Of a stretch of DNA of 64,000 nucleotides, positions 36,961 through 47,682 are shown in pieces. Numbering within the stretch: the first letter of the stretch is position 1; each line of letters begins with the position of its first letter. The notes under the pieces were generated by a model. It saw nothing but the letters and a program-made list of their open reading frames with translations. It searched no databases and was not told the origin of the DNA. This DNA is from Camellia lanceoleosa (taxonomy: Eukaryota; Streptophyta; Magnoliopsida; Ericales; Theaceae). The stretch is from NCBI GenBank assembly GCA_025200525.1, contig CM045763.1, positions 89,556,131-89,620,130 of the forward strand, read 5' to 3'. Position numbers and translations under genes: made by a program.

Positions 36961-38436
36961 AATAGGCTAAGGAAATGAGGCAAAAATGAGCTCAAAAGAG
37001 GGTGAAATGGACTTACCCTTGAAGATCAAGACTTTGGTTGCTTCTTGGACCAAATTTGTTGCCTCTTAACTGCTGGAAAGCCTCTCCTTGCTTTTGGAAT
37101 GGAGTAGTAGTGGTGGTGCTTGAAGATGATGAAGAAATGGCACCAAAATTTGAAGGAAATGGAGTTGTATGTATGTATATGCTCCAACCAAAGCTTGTGA
37201 TCTCTTCTCTTGAGTTGGGAGGACACCAATGTAGACAAGAGAGGGAGAGAGGAATCCTTCAACAAATGGAGGGAAATGAGCTCTTATTTTCCTCCGAAAG
37301 GTTCCCCCGGATCAGATATTTTTTGGGAAAAAACCAAGATACAGCTGGAACAAACTTACACTGAGGAAGCAGGCCGGCTAGGCACTTTTGCTGGAGGTGG
37401 CCGGCCGGCCACCCCCCATGGCCGGCTGGCTAGGGGCAAAATGGTCATTTGAGAATTTCTGGCCGGCCACCAAAGATTGGTGTCCTCCCATGTGTGTACA
37501 ACAAGACCCTATGGTTGGAAATTAGCAACTCTGAAATAGGAGAAACAACAAGCCACTTTTAGAAGAGGTTCAAAAGTGAAAAAAAAGAATTACTGGCCGG
37601 CCATGTGTTTTTAGGGTCCTCCCATGTGTGTACAACACAAATATGTGGTTTTGGCTCGAAGAAAATGGCCCTAGGGTGTTCAACATTAGCCCTAAGTGAA
37701 AACGGGCCGGGCGCCAGAGGAGCATAACTGGTTGCTGAGACAATTGCTGGCCTCCCACCCTCTAGTGATCTTCCTGGTGATAAAATAGAGGTACCTGCCA
37801 AAAATGAACAAAAACCGATGCAAAACGAATGTTCGGGAGCCAAAACACGCAGTTCGGGATCCCAAAAACTGGCCGTTAAGCACCGAAAGTGGTGTTTGGC
37901 CACGAAGTGGGTATCTAAGACCCCAGTGTCCCTCGAAAGGGAGTAAATGAGATGCATGCCAAAAACTGGAGGAATCGGAGATGGTTGGGTGGTCCCGAAC
38001 CGAGGCACAAGGCCTGACGGCTCCGAAAATCGGGAACCGGGCTCCGAAATGGGCAAAATGGCCTATGGCCACGAAATGTAGCCCATGGCCACTGAGAGAT
38101 GGTCTACGGGACCTCTCCCTCCCCTCAGGAAAGAAAACAGAGAAAATCGAGTCCGGTTCGCAAACCGAGGCAAGGCACAGAAGAGAGTCCGGAAGTCCGG
38201 AGGCAGGGCGCACGGCCGCGACTCTGAGACTTCTGAACGAGCACAATATGCAACATCATCGAGCGCTCAATCAGTGACGTCTGAGTCTTAAGGTCGGTCA
38301 AAAATGGGGTGTCTACAGATAGCCTAGTGAATAATATCAAATACAGAAACTACATAACAATGTAGAACAACATGCTCCAAACGGCCTTGGGCCCAATTCA
38401 TATTTCTATTTAACAGATATATATGACTATACGAAA

Positions 38437-38990
38437 TTCGAATCAAGTGACCGCAGTTTTAACATTCTGGCCTTTGGCCCATTCAGATTTCCATTCATGT
38501 CAAACGGCCTTTGGCCCATTCATTTATTGTCAAAACGGCCTTCGGCTCATTCATTTATTGTCAAAACGGCCTTCGGCCCGTTCATTTATGTCAAAACGGC
38601 CTTCGGCCCACATATTTGTGTCAAAACGGCCTTCAGCCCACTTATTTGTATCAAAATGGCCTTCGGCCCACTCATTCATGTCAAAACGGCCTTCGGCCCA
38701 CTCATTCATATCAAAACGACCTTCGGTCCATTCATATATGTCAAAACGACCTTCGGTCCATTCATATATGTCAAAACGACCTTCGATCCATTCATATATG
38801 TCAAAACGACCTCCAGTCCGTTCATTTCTATCAAAACGACCTTCGGTCCATTCAGTTCTATCAAAATGACCTTTGGTCCATTTATGTTTATCAAAACGAC
38901 TTTTGGTCCATTTATGTTTATCAGAACGACCTTTGGTCCATTTATGTTTATCAAAATGACCTTTGGTCCATTTATCTATTCATGTCATGC
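38437..38990 (-). repeat. 30-bp tandem array with GGCC-TTC-GGCC hairpins, about 18 copies
   Basis: The unit is TCAAAACGGCCTTCGGCCCA plus about 10 bases (TTCATTTATG). The first copies carry GGCC-TTC-GGCC; from 38713 on most carry GACC-TTC-GGTC or GACC-TTT-GGTC, so both arms changed together. Exact 30-bp periodicity keeps several frames open; these are not genes. It lies in the putative LTR E intron. Confidence 0.9.
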
Positions 38991-39317
38991 TTTTGTCCAG
39001 AATCCCAATTAGCAACTCATATAGCTTATAAGGGAGTAAGCTATTGGACATTCACAAGTATTCAAACATCGATATTACTCACCATGATCGACTTGTGGAT
39101 TTGCCCTGGAGCTTGACCCTATACATTTCATGAACACAAAAGGGTCACTAACAGTTCAATCTGTTCTTTAATTCACATACTCCTCATTACGCTTTATTCT
39201 TATCTCATTAACTCATTTACAATGTTTAACATATGCCTAAGAGTGCTTACAAGTGAAAGAGAACGGAAAAACAGAACACAGAATGCATTTTTAGAATTTC
39301 AAAAAACAGGGTCCTCG

Positions 39318-39536
39318 CTCGAGCGTGGACTTCCCTGCTCGAGCGAACCCTTAAGCCTGCAAAAGTGTTGGTTACCTCAAATTCCCACTCAAGCGTGAAC
39401 TCGGCCGCTCGAGTGGAATGCCTGTCTACATAGCTCCCCACTTGAGTGTCAAATCCCCCGCTCGAGTGGGAGCCATGTCTGTAAAAAGTGCTGGGAGCAC
39501 GATTTTTTCGCTCGAGCGGCAATTCTCCTGCTCGAG
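39318..39536. promoter_or_regulatory. four CTCGAG palindrome pairs, 20-bp spacing, in LTR E
   Basis: CTCGAG-type cores start at 39318/39338, 39388/39408, 39441/39461 and 39511/39531, each pair exactly 20 bp apart. The fullest copies are CGCTCGAGCG. Pair-to-pair distances are 70, 53 and 70. Confidence 0.8.
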
Positions 39537-40558
39537 CGGACAGCATAATTATGGAAATCCCAGGTTGAGTTCTTGAGCTCCAATTCGATTTTCCAGCTAC
39601 ATTACTTGCATGCAATGGCTCAAATCTCCAATATAATCATACCAACATGGTACCAATGCAAGATTATAACATTATGAAGCTCAATTTCTTGATTTATCTA
39701 TATGCATGGCCCAAAATATGTCAAACTCAACACCAACATAACAAATTCATGCATTCAAGCTCATATCTTCTCAAATTATACATGCATGTGATGAATTAGC
39801 CACATTCTCAACTTGGATAACCCAAATGGTGATCAAAACATGAGTTTCCTTTAACATTTCACATGGATTACACACATTTGTGCTCAAACATGCAATTTCA
39901 AAGTAATTTCTTACATGCATGCACATATTAAGCTTCAATTCAACAATTCCAACACAATTTCATTTCAATCTTACTCTTGGTCACCAAATTAGCTTGAACA
40001 CACAAAATTACGAACTATAGTCCAAGAATTACTCACCTAGAAGCTTTGATCTTCTAAGCTCTAGTCAATTCTTGAGCTAAATCCCCAAAATTTCCAAGCT
40101 TTAAGCCAAATTGCACAATTTCTCTCCCTTTCTCTCACTAAGGGCCTCACTCTCTCACAATTGAATCCCTCAGGTTTTTGACTTCATAAGAGTTAAAGGG
40201 GAGTGTAGTGCTATCATACAACAAGCCCCACTAATATAATATTTTAATATAAAATATTTGGACACTTAATTCATCAATTTAATCGGTTTAATCGGCGTAA
40301 TCAATTTCTAATTAAATTTCACCGTGGGTTCTAAAAATTATGCCAATCACAATGGCGTAATCAATTTCGGGTTCTGTGGCCGATAAGGCCCTCAATTTAA
40401 TTTCCAAAGCGGATTATTCAAACAGATATTCCTACGGTGAACAGATAGAATTCTAAAATCGCATATATTCACATAATGGCACACAAAAATCATATCAAAA
40501 CATATAATCACATACGTATTAGGGACCAATTAGCATATTATGGAACAGGGGTATCACA

Positions 40559-41677
40559 CATTGACTTTGCCGATGTCCCCAAGTCGGAGCGCTTCCGTTT
40601 CTTTAGACCTGAAATCTCTGATGATGATTCTTGGTTTGCAGAGATTATTGTCAATGACCGACCTCAGAAGGTCGGGAACAGTGCACAGAAATATCTAGAG
40701 GTTGCTGCCATTCTTTGCACAGTATTTCTTCTTCCCATTGATATGGAAAACATCAGCGAGTATAACGAGTATAAGCACTTTTCCATGATAATGCGCAACT
40801 CTATCCTGGTATGTTTTTTATTTTGTTTTCTAGCACCTTGTACTTAGAAATTTATCTTGATGCCATCTGATTTTATCTAATGCTTTGCTATTTGTGTAGT
40901 TTGTTCAGCATGATCACTCATTCTTGACTCATCATGTATAGATGAAAAAGGATCTTACCAAAAAGACCTAAAAAGTCGCCAATCTCCTTCAACAATTGAA
41001 TCAAGCTGAGGGTTTGGTAAAAAAACACATAGACAAGACCAAGATTGTAAACAAAGCTGTCAAGAAGGCCGAGGCTTCTTTCACGGAAGCCGAGACAGAG
41101 GCTAACCTGGCCATTCAACAGCTGGCCGAAGCCTTGGCAAAGAAGGACGAAGAGATCAAAAAGGTTAACAAGAAGGCCTACAAACAAGGTCAGGCCAATG
41201 TCCCAGATCAATATTGCAAACAAGTAAACCAAGCCTACAACAGAGGTTATTAACATGAATGGGCTGCCTTGTTAGAGAAACTCAACCTTCTCGAGGATTT
41301 TCTACTTTGGGATCTCTCATAGATGACTCTGCTCTTTCCTCCTTTGCTTATCCAGTTCGAGGAGGGAGAGGAAGATAAAAAAGAATTAAGCAAAAGTGGA
41401 GCCGACACTACTGGAGCCAAGTCTTCTACCTTGAATTATTAGGTCATTGACCTGACTGGTGAAGACGAGGACGAAGTCTCCAAGAGTTCTTCATTAAAGA
41501 AGGCCGACACTCTAGAAGCTGAAAAAAGCCTTGAAGACACTTTGAAAAAGCTCGACCAAGAAATCGCAACCGATCCTGAAACTGAGAAGGCTACCACTCT
41601 GTCCATTGAGGTTGACACATCCATAATAGTCGAAGTGGGGCAGTTTGAGAACATTACCTCTACATCCAATACTTAGG
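40559..41677 (+). pseudogene. antisense ORF of Tat-type gypsy (putative 'gypsy-type transposase' domain, coiled coil, SIM-like tail)
   Basis: The frame reads HIDFADVPKSERFRFFRPEI, VNDRPQKV and NSAQKYLEVAA, which resemble the plant 'putative gypsy-type transposon' domain. A GT-AG intron is likely at 40809-40941. The next part is a lysine/glutamate-rich coiled coil (AKKDEEIKKVNKKAYKQGQA). It ends in an acidic tail with VIDLTGEDEDEV at 41443-41478, a typical SUMO-interacting motif. In-frame stops at about 40969, 41251, 41320 and 41440 make it a pseudogene; the stop at 41674 is the likely natural end. The start is lost at the junction with element E. Function of the family is not established; opposite orientation to pol is as seen. 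Confidence 0.6.
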
Positions 41678-42599
41678 ATTTTTTTTTAAATTTTTTAATT
41701 TTTTTTTACAGTTGTACTTTTCTTGAGTTTTTCTTTGAACACTTTTTTTTTTTTGGCTCGGTCGAAATGCCTTCTTATGTACTAAAACAAGTTCCTCTTT
41801 TCTAAATGCATGTCCATTTTTGACTAAGTGTTGGGTGCTTGTTGCTTTATACTGCTTTGATGTGCCTTGTGTACTTTGTCTGTCTTCATGCTTTGTACTT
41901 CATGAATTCGTCTAAGTATACCATATTGATAACACCTTATCTCAGGTAACCTTGCCATCTCAGGTTACAACATCTCGGATAAAACTGTTACTTATCTCAG
42001 ATAACTCATAAAATTTTCCTGAAAATTCTAACAAGTATCACATTCATTTGATTCATCCATACTCTCTGCCTCCTAATATGAATGTAAGTATAACTTGGGT
42101 TCACATTAAGAGTACACTATCTTAATCTTGCCTAAGTCTGACTTAGACATCCATGACCGAGGTTATCGTGTTTAGCTCGCCTAAACAAAACACTTAAGGC
42201 TTAACCTTAGTGCACCGAGAGTACTACCTACCTCGGCTTTTCGTACAAACTAGCTAGATCATGGCAGGTTTTGTCTTGTTTCTCCTTAAAATATCTCTTT
42301 AACTTAGTTCAACTCAGTCATCCTGGCAAGTCTAAGTTAAATGTCTTGTTCATGTTTAAAACCTTGACATAAGACTTTCTGTCTTATCTAATAGTTATGA
42401 ATTTCAACAACGTTTTGTAAAAAACAAAATTGAACTAATATTTCATTAATCAATACTTTGGCTAAAAATCGTCTAAATTACATAGAAAAAAGAAGAAAAA
42501 TTAGTGATATAAGAACTTCAGATTGCTCGTATTCTATGGTCTTGGCAATTCCTTGCTATCACTGTTTTCTAGCTGGTATGTACCATTACCGGCAATTGA
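41678..42599. other. element D, spacer between antisense ORF and integrase
   Basis: T-rich 3' UTR-like sequence to about 41820, then AT-rich DNA. A recurrent TATCTCAGGTAACC-like phrase is seen at 41938-42008. No coding frame is supported. Confidence 0.5.
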
Positions 42600-43908
42600 G
42601 ATAATTCTGTATGGTCCTTCTCAATTTGGGCCAAGCTTACCCTCTGTAGAATCTTTTTTGTTGCCGACAACCTTCCTCAAAATAAGGTCGCAGATTTGGA
42701 ATTCTCGGGGGTTCACCTTCTTGTTGTATGATCTGGTCAATCTCTGCTAGTATGCCCCCAGTCGAATTGCTGCTCTCTCTCTCTCTCTCTCTCATTTTCT
42801 CAATTAAGTTTAGATCTCGGGCCAAGAAAGTCTCATTCGTCCCATTTTCTACTCCTTGAGTTCTGACTCTAGGAATGTCGATCTCAAGTGGTATAATAGC
42901 CTCAGTGCCATAAGCCATAGTAAAGGGTGATTCTCCAATTGATCTTCTCGATGTGATACAATATGCCCATAGAACGTTAGGCAACTCCTCCACCTATTTG
43001 CCTTGGAAGCTTCCAGTCTCTTCTTTATTCCATCCAAGATGGTCTTGTTAAAGGCCTCGATTTGGCCACTACTTTGAGGGAAGTTGGGAGTTGAGTAATA
43101 GTTATTGATCTTATACTTTGCACAGAAGCTCTTGATCAACTTACTGTCAAACTGGGTACCATTGTCTACTACTATGGCTCTTAGGATCCTGAATCTGGTA
43201 ATGATGTTCTTCTAGATAAAATTTCTTACGTCCACATCTAGGATTTTGGCAAGAGGTTCAACTTCCACCCACTTCGTGAAGTAGTCCGTGGTTACTAGCA
43301 GGAACTTCCTCTGTCTAATTGCCTTAGACAATTGCCCAATCAAATCCATGCCCCACTGGACAAATGGCCAAGGACTAGGTACTGGGACCATGTCTCCAGC
43401 TGACTGATGTATCAAAGGTGCAAACCCTTGACACTTCTCGCACTTCTTGACATAAGCTTCCGTATCTTTCTGCATGTAGCGCCACCAATACCTTTGAGAT
43501 ATGGCTTTGTGGGCAAGAGATCTGCCCCCTACATGGCTTCCACAAACTCTTTTGTGGATCTCATACAAGAAGTCCTCCACTTGGGAAGGATGTACATATC
43601 GCAATAAGGGTCCAGTGAAGGACTTTCTATACAGATGGCCTTCTGCCGACAAGTAGAATCTTGCCGACTTGAGTCAGATCTTGTGTGCCTCATTTTTATC
43701 TTCTGGCAACTTGTCATCTCTGATGAACTTGATTAGGGCATCCATTTAGCTTAGACCCAACTATATGCACATTATCTCGTATTTTGTTATCAGAGGTTCC
43801 ACACTTGGGCTTGACAAATAGTCCACCATGATTGTTCTTGGCGTGTCCGACTTTATGGCACTGGCAAGGTTAGCCAGTGCATTCGCATGGTTATTATATT
43901 CTTGGTAG
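42600..43908 (-). pseudogene. element D RNase H end and integrase
   Basis: The minus strand reads QVYQEYNNHANALANLASAI (RNase H end, ~43850-43905), then LYRKSFTGPLLRYVHPSQ, an integrase HHCC zinc finger (HKRVCGSHVGGRSLAHK ... CEKCQGF), the catalytic core (GMDLIG, VTTDYFTKWVEVEPL, YSTPNFPQSSGQIEAFNKTI), and a C-terminal part (ESPFTMAYGTEAIIP). The second catalytic D region near 43140-43200 and two other sites have frame breaks. RNase H is cut at 43908 by LTR A. Confidence 0.88.
42771..42794. repeat. (CT)n microsatellite
   Basis: A CT run inside the integrase C-terminal pseudogene, which inserts a run of RE residues on the minus strand. Confidence 0.9.
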
Positions 43909-43983
43909 ACCTACTGACGCCAACAACTTTGGAGCTGTGCTAATAGTTTGATTACCTGTCTGACATTCTATTTTAGGTGACCG

Positions 43984-44171
43984 CTCGAGCGGTGGAAAGA
44001 CCGCTCGAGTGGAGATGAGGTGCTCCTAGTAATTTGTTTTGTAGGTCAATGGACTGCTCGAGTGAACAAGTAGTCGCTCGAGCGAAGATGAGGGGTCCCA
44101 GTATCTCGTTTTGCAGACAGAGATATTGAGAGGTATCGTTCATTGCTCGAGTGGTGAAAAGACCGCCCGAG
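43984..44171. promoter_or_regulatory. three CTCGAG palindrome pairs, 20-bp spacing, in LTR A
   Basis: Cores begin at 43984/44004, 44057/44077 and 44146/44166; the last is CCCGAG. Every pair is exactly 20 bp apart. They lie about 90 bases upstream of the pyrimidine-rich start of the putative leader. Confidence 0.8.
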
Positions 44172-44929
44172 CGGTCTGAGTGAATTCAGTAACTTAAGAA
44201 TCACTTTCTAGATCATTTCTTTCATATTCCTTTTTCTTTCTTCCTTTCTCTCTCTCTAAGTCCGAAAACCCTAGATTTCTCTCTCTACATATCTCTTATT
44301 TCACTAGGTTTCAAGCCAAAATCACTTGCAGGAGGTGGAGTCTATGTAAGGATCTTGCCTTTTATCGATTGAATTTTGATTCTACGAAGGATTCTTCTAA
44401 ATAGTCCAGTTTTCTTGCTCTTTCCTTGAGGTAGGATTACTTTTAACATAGTATCTTTTTATTTTGAGGATGATTATATGGTATTGTTGTGACTATGATA
44501 CTTTATTTTGATGATTGAGCAAAAGTTAAGTTTTATGTTTAGCGCAAAGGGGATTTTAACCAACATTTACTAAAATTTCAAATACATTCTTATAGATTAT
44601 GAGTATTGGTGTTGAGAACTACCATATATATGAAAATAGGATAAAAGCCCCAAATTTATTTAAGACCCTAGTTTTGATTTTCGTGAAAAATGATGCTTGG
44701 ATGGAATTGACTTTCAAATCATGAAATTCTGTGGATAATTAGAGTTTGGAATACATTATTAATATATGTTGAGTTGAGATTGTGGACTTGGAAATTGATA
44801 ACCCATGTATTCTATTTTCACTATTCATCTCATGTTTTATTGAATGCATGATTACTTGGAATGTGGTAAAAAATAGGAGGTAAATAGAGTGTGAGTCCGG
44901 GTAGAGAGTCGATTTTGAGAACAATGTGT

Positions 44930-45120
44930 TGTGTTGGTACCCATGCAGGGAGTTAAAGTGCCCAATTGCCTTGTCTTGAGTTTATCGTCGGATGAATGTG
45001 GAAAAATATTTTCGGGTGTCCACTGGTCCTACCGTATAATAGTTGGTAAAAGTGAAAAAACAGATGACTTTGGGTGTTCATTACCTGCCGTATTAATAGC
45101 CGGCAAATGTGGGGAAATGT
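44930..45120 (+). repeat. hairpin units in LTR A
   Basis: Three copies of the unit seen in LTR C. Clear stems are TACCG-TATAATAGT-TGGTA (about 45029-45047) and TGCCG-TATTAATAGC-CGGCA (about 45086-45105). The first copy (GTGCCCAATTGCC...) is a diverged form also present in C. Confidence 0.75.
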
Positions 45121-45771
45121 TTTGGTGATAAACTTATATGTATATGTAGTATGGAGCTCCTACGAGGGATTCATGGCATATTTACCACCCCTGTGTTGAG
45201 AAAGGTTTTCAATGGAACAAAAATGTATATGTTTTCTTATTCATTTTATTTTTGAACAATAACAATAAATTTTGTTTGAGTTATGATGATGCCATTTTGA
45301 TGTTCAAATGATTAGATACTCTGTTAAATGTATCTCTATTGGCCATATAGCTCATCTCTATCTAACATCTTTAGGAATTGGTGATGTACCACCACCTCAA
45401 TAAGATGAAAAATTCTCTTTTATTTTAATTGGACCATCGAAGCTCATGGATGTTTAAATGTGGAAATTCCAAGCTTATTTACTTAGGACCGTGAGTCTGT
45501 TTTTGTTGTAACAAGATAATGCCTTGAATTTTTGTATGACATTAAGGCATTCTATCTTGCACCCTCTAACTTATTGAACTTTTATAGCGATTCCAGTTTT
45601 GACCCGACCCTCGTTGTAATCTAGATACAGGTTTCTTGGTTTCACATTTTTGAATATGTCTTGCTTATATTTTTTTCCCTTAAACTTGGCTTTGGGATTG
45701 TTGTGGTTGTGTTTAGAACAAGTTGGCTGTTTGTTTTCCGGACTCTTGTTGCCCAAAATTTTGCTCTTCCG

Positions 45772-45918
45772 CTTGAGCGGCATTTCTTGCGCTTGAGCGA
45801 TGTTTTTCTGTCTGCAAAACTATTGAATGTGTGTATTTTGCGCTTGAGCGTCATTTCTTGCACTCAAGCGGAACAACTTATTGTGTCTGATGCTCGAGCG
45901 TCCACTCTTGCGCTCGAG
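45772..45918. promoter_or_regulatory. three CTCGAG-type pairs, 20-bp spacing, in LTR B
   Basis: Cores start at 45772/45792 (CTTGAG), 45843/45863 (CTTGAG, CTCAAG) and 45893/45913 (CTCGAG). Most deviations from CTCGAG are C-to-T or G-to-A changes in its CpG. Confidence 0.78.
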
Positions 45919-46180
45919 CGCACTGTGCGTATATTAGTTCGCAACAGCACCTTTTCATATCACTGTTTTATATCTTTGTCTACCAAAACCCTAGATCTAA
46001 AGCTCCTCTCCCTAAAACTCACTCTCTTTTTACTTTTTCACCTAGATTTAGTGGTTTCTACACCCTACTCTCTTTGTTAAAAAGGTAGAGTGTCTCAAGA
46101 ACTTTATTTTGATCCAAGTAGAAGTTGGTTTCGACGTCTTTGAAGTTCTTCCATTGTTGCTTTGGTTATCTAAGCTTGAG

Positions 46181-47172
46181 GTAGGGACTTTCTACACTCT
46201 CCTATGAGTTTTAACTAGTTATTCGTTGATGTATAAGAAATATTGGAACTTGAGGTGATTTTGAACAAACCTAGGGTTTAGGGTTTAAATTCAAAAGAGA
46301 GAATGTCTTGGGAATGGTCATGAGAATGAATATGAACTTGTGTTGCTTAAAAATAAATGATTTGGTGGTTGGGGTCAACTTTGGAAAGAAAAGGGGATTT
46401 TTTTGCCCTAAAATGTCTTGAATAATTATTTTGTATAAATAATGAAATTGGTATTGGGAATATGAAATTGGATGGATATTTATGTAAATGTTGGAATTAG
46501 ATATTTATTATCCCGTACTTGTGGAAAATTTGGATAATTTATCTGTTGTAAAGATTGTATATCTGTTTAGAAATATCTGTTTTGAGCTTTCGATAGAGGA
46601 TAGTCATGATTGTTGTAGCAATTGCATGAAAATTAGGCGAATTGAAACTAATCTCTTGATCATTATCATTGAATATGATTATGATGTGTATACATTGTAT
46701 ATGTATGATATGTGGGAAGAGAAAGGAGATGGACTCTATATTTGGGAGGAGAAAGGAGATGGACTCTATGTTTGGGAGGAGAAAGGAGATGGACTATATT
46801 CAATTAAGTTGGCCTGTGTGTCTAGGGTGAAACTCCCGAAAACTGCATGTATACATGGGTGCCGATTCCTGCGAACCAAATTTTTGTAAAATGGCAAGTG
46901 AATGTATTTGTATGATAATTATGTTAGTTAGAGACCTGTGAGGTGTATCATTTGTTTGATCAATTAAATGAAGTGAGTATATCTAATAAATCGGGATAGA
47001 ATGAATTGGGACGTAAGTTTGGTATAATATAGTTTTGGAAAAGAGTTGTAAAGGATTTTGTCACTGGACATTGAACACGTGCATATTATTTATATATTTG
47101 TTAAGATTCATATATTGTGATAGATTATCTCTACTAGGCTTTGGTTTACCCTACTTGGGAAACCATTTTCAG
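46181..47172 (+). other. putative intron inside LTR B
   Basis: Donor GCTTGAG|GTAGGG and acceptor CCATTTTCAG|GTG. The donor context matches LTRs A and C closely. Confidence 0.4.
46711..46800 (+). repeat. 3 x 30-bp tandem repeat
   Basis: TTTGGGAGGAGAAAGGAGAT plus GGACTCTATG, three near-identical copies in the putative intron of LTR B. Confidence 0.92.
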
Positions 47173-47682
47173 GTGCTGGTGACATGCCTCCGCCAAGGAC
47201 CTAGCTTGGGAGAATTGTGGAGCTGAGAGCTCACTTTTGTTTACTTTGGCATTTACTTTTGTACAAGCCTATAGCTTTATTTGTATTGAGCTTCTGACTC
47301 ATTTTATTGTAACCAAGTATCGTCTTGGAAAGTTGTAAGCCCGTAGGGCATTTATTTCGTTGATCATTTAGTTTGGTGCCACATGCTATAAATTCAGGAT
47401 AGAGCTTATGAATGTATAATGCATGTGCTCGTTTTGTAAATTGACTCTGATTAATGAAAGCCTAATACTCTATTTATGTCATTTTGTCTTGGCCTTTACT
47501 GTTGAATTGTTGTATTATTTTCGGGGCGTTACAACTTTGTCATATGGACGTGTATTTAATATGTTGAACACAGAACTGTAAATGAAAGTATTAGTTCAAT
47601 GAGAAAGATGACCCTTTTGGTGTTTAGTTATGCTTTGATTGATGCATTTTTTGCATTAAATATTTTGGGGTATTATAACCTA

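Larger units (their letters stand above)
33584..38317 (-). mobile_element. solo LTR, Ogre/Tat-like, 4.7 kb
   Basis: Ends are TGTAGACATCCCC and GGGGTGTCTACA (terminal inverse repeats) with a perfect 5-bp TSD, GATAG (33579-33583 and 38318-38322). There is no internal coding region, primer site or second LTR, so it is best read as one very long LTR left after recombination. The minus-strand start TGTAGACACCCC followed by ATTTTTGACCGACC is familiar from Ogre-type LTRs (from memory). Internal tandem repeats lie at 35320-35890 and 36460-36960. Confidence 0.72.
33554..39082 (-). other. putative intron inside LTR E (now containing a solo LTR)
   Basis: On the minus strand donor ATCATG|GTGAGTAA begins at 39082 and acceptor TGTTTGTAG|GTG ends at about 33553. 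Without the nested solo LTR the intron would be roughly 0.8 kb. The call is from splice-site context only. Confidence 0.35.
33120..40558 (-). repeat. gypsy element E, 5' LTR (2.7 kb), split by a solo LTR
   Basis: On the minus strand it starts TGTGATACCCC at 40558 and ends GGGCCATGACA at 33120 next to the primer-binding site. Removing the nested 33584-38317 unit and one TSD copy leaves about 2.7 kb. It holds four CTCGAG pairs (39318-39536), a donor-like site (39082), a 30-bp hairpin array (38437-38990) and an acceptor-like site (33553). Right flank is element D; no TSD was found. Confidence 0.8.
45583..47533 (+). mobile_element. LTR B: solo gypsy LTR nested in LTR A, 1.95 kb
   Basis: The right end GGGGCGTTACA is followed by ACTTT (47534-47538), and ACTTT also precedes 45583 (45578-45582), giving a probable 5-bp TSD. 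The left end reads TATAGCG, a likely G-to-A-decayed TG. It contains three CTCGAG-type pairs, an AAAACCCTAG leader, a donor-like site (46180/46181) and an acceptor-like TTTTCAG|GTG (47172). The typical gypsy ending ...GCGTTACA suggests plus orientation. Confidence 0.6.
43914..47677 (+). mobile_element. LTR A: gypsy solo LTR or LTR fragment with CTCGAG pairs
   Basis: Borders are set by loss of element D sequence. ACCTA is found on both sides (43909-43913 and 47678-47682) and may be the TSD. The right end GGGGTATTATA looks like a C-to-T-decayed GGGGTATCACA. Inside are three CTCGAG pairs, an AAAACCCTAG leader, a donor-like CTTGAG|GTAGGA (44430/44431) and a hairpin array (44930-45120). LTR B (45583-47533) is nested in it. 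Shared motif order with LTR C suggests plus orientation; the left end lacks a clean TG. Confidence 0.5.

Noticed and set aside
38423..39116. Several overlapping long frames encoding 10-residue repeats (KRPSAHSF and similar)
   Set aside because: They follow from the exact 30-bp DNA period, which is a multiple of three and keeps many frames open on both strands. There is no codon bias or start context.
44739..47226. Short ORFs of 60-139 codons within LTRs A and B
   Set aside because: LTR sequence with promoter, intron and repeat signals; no conserved protein motif.
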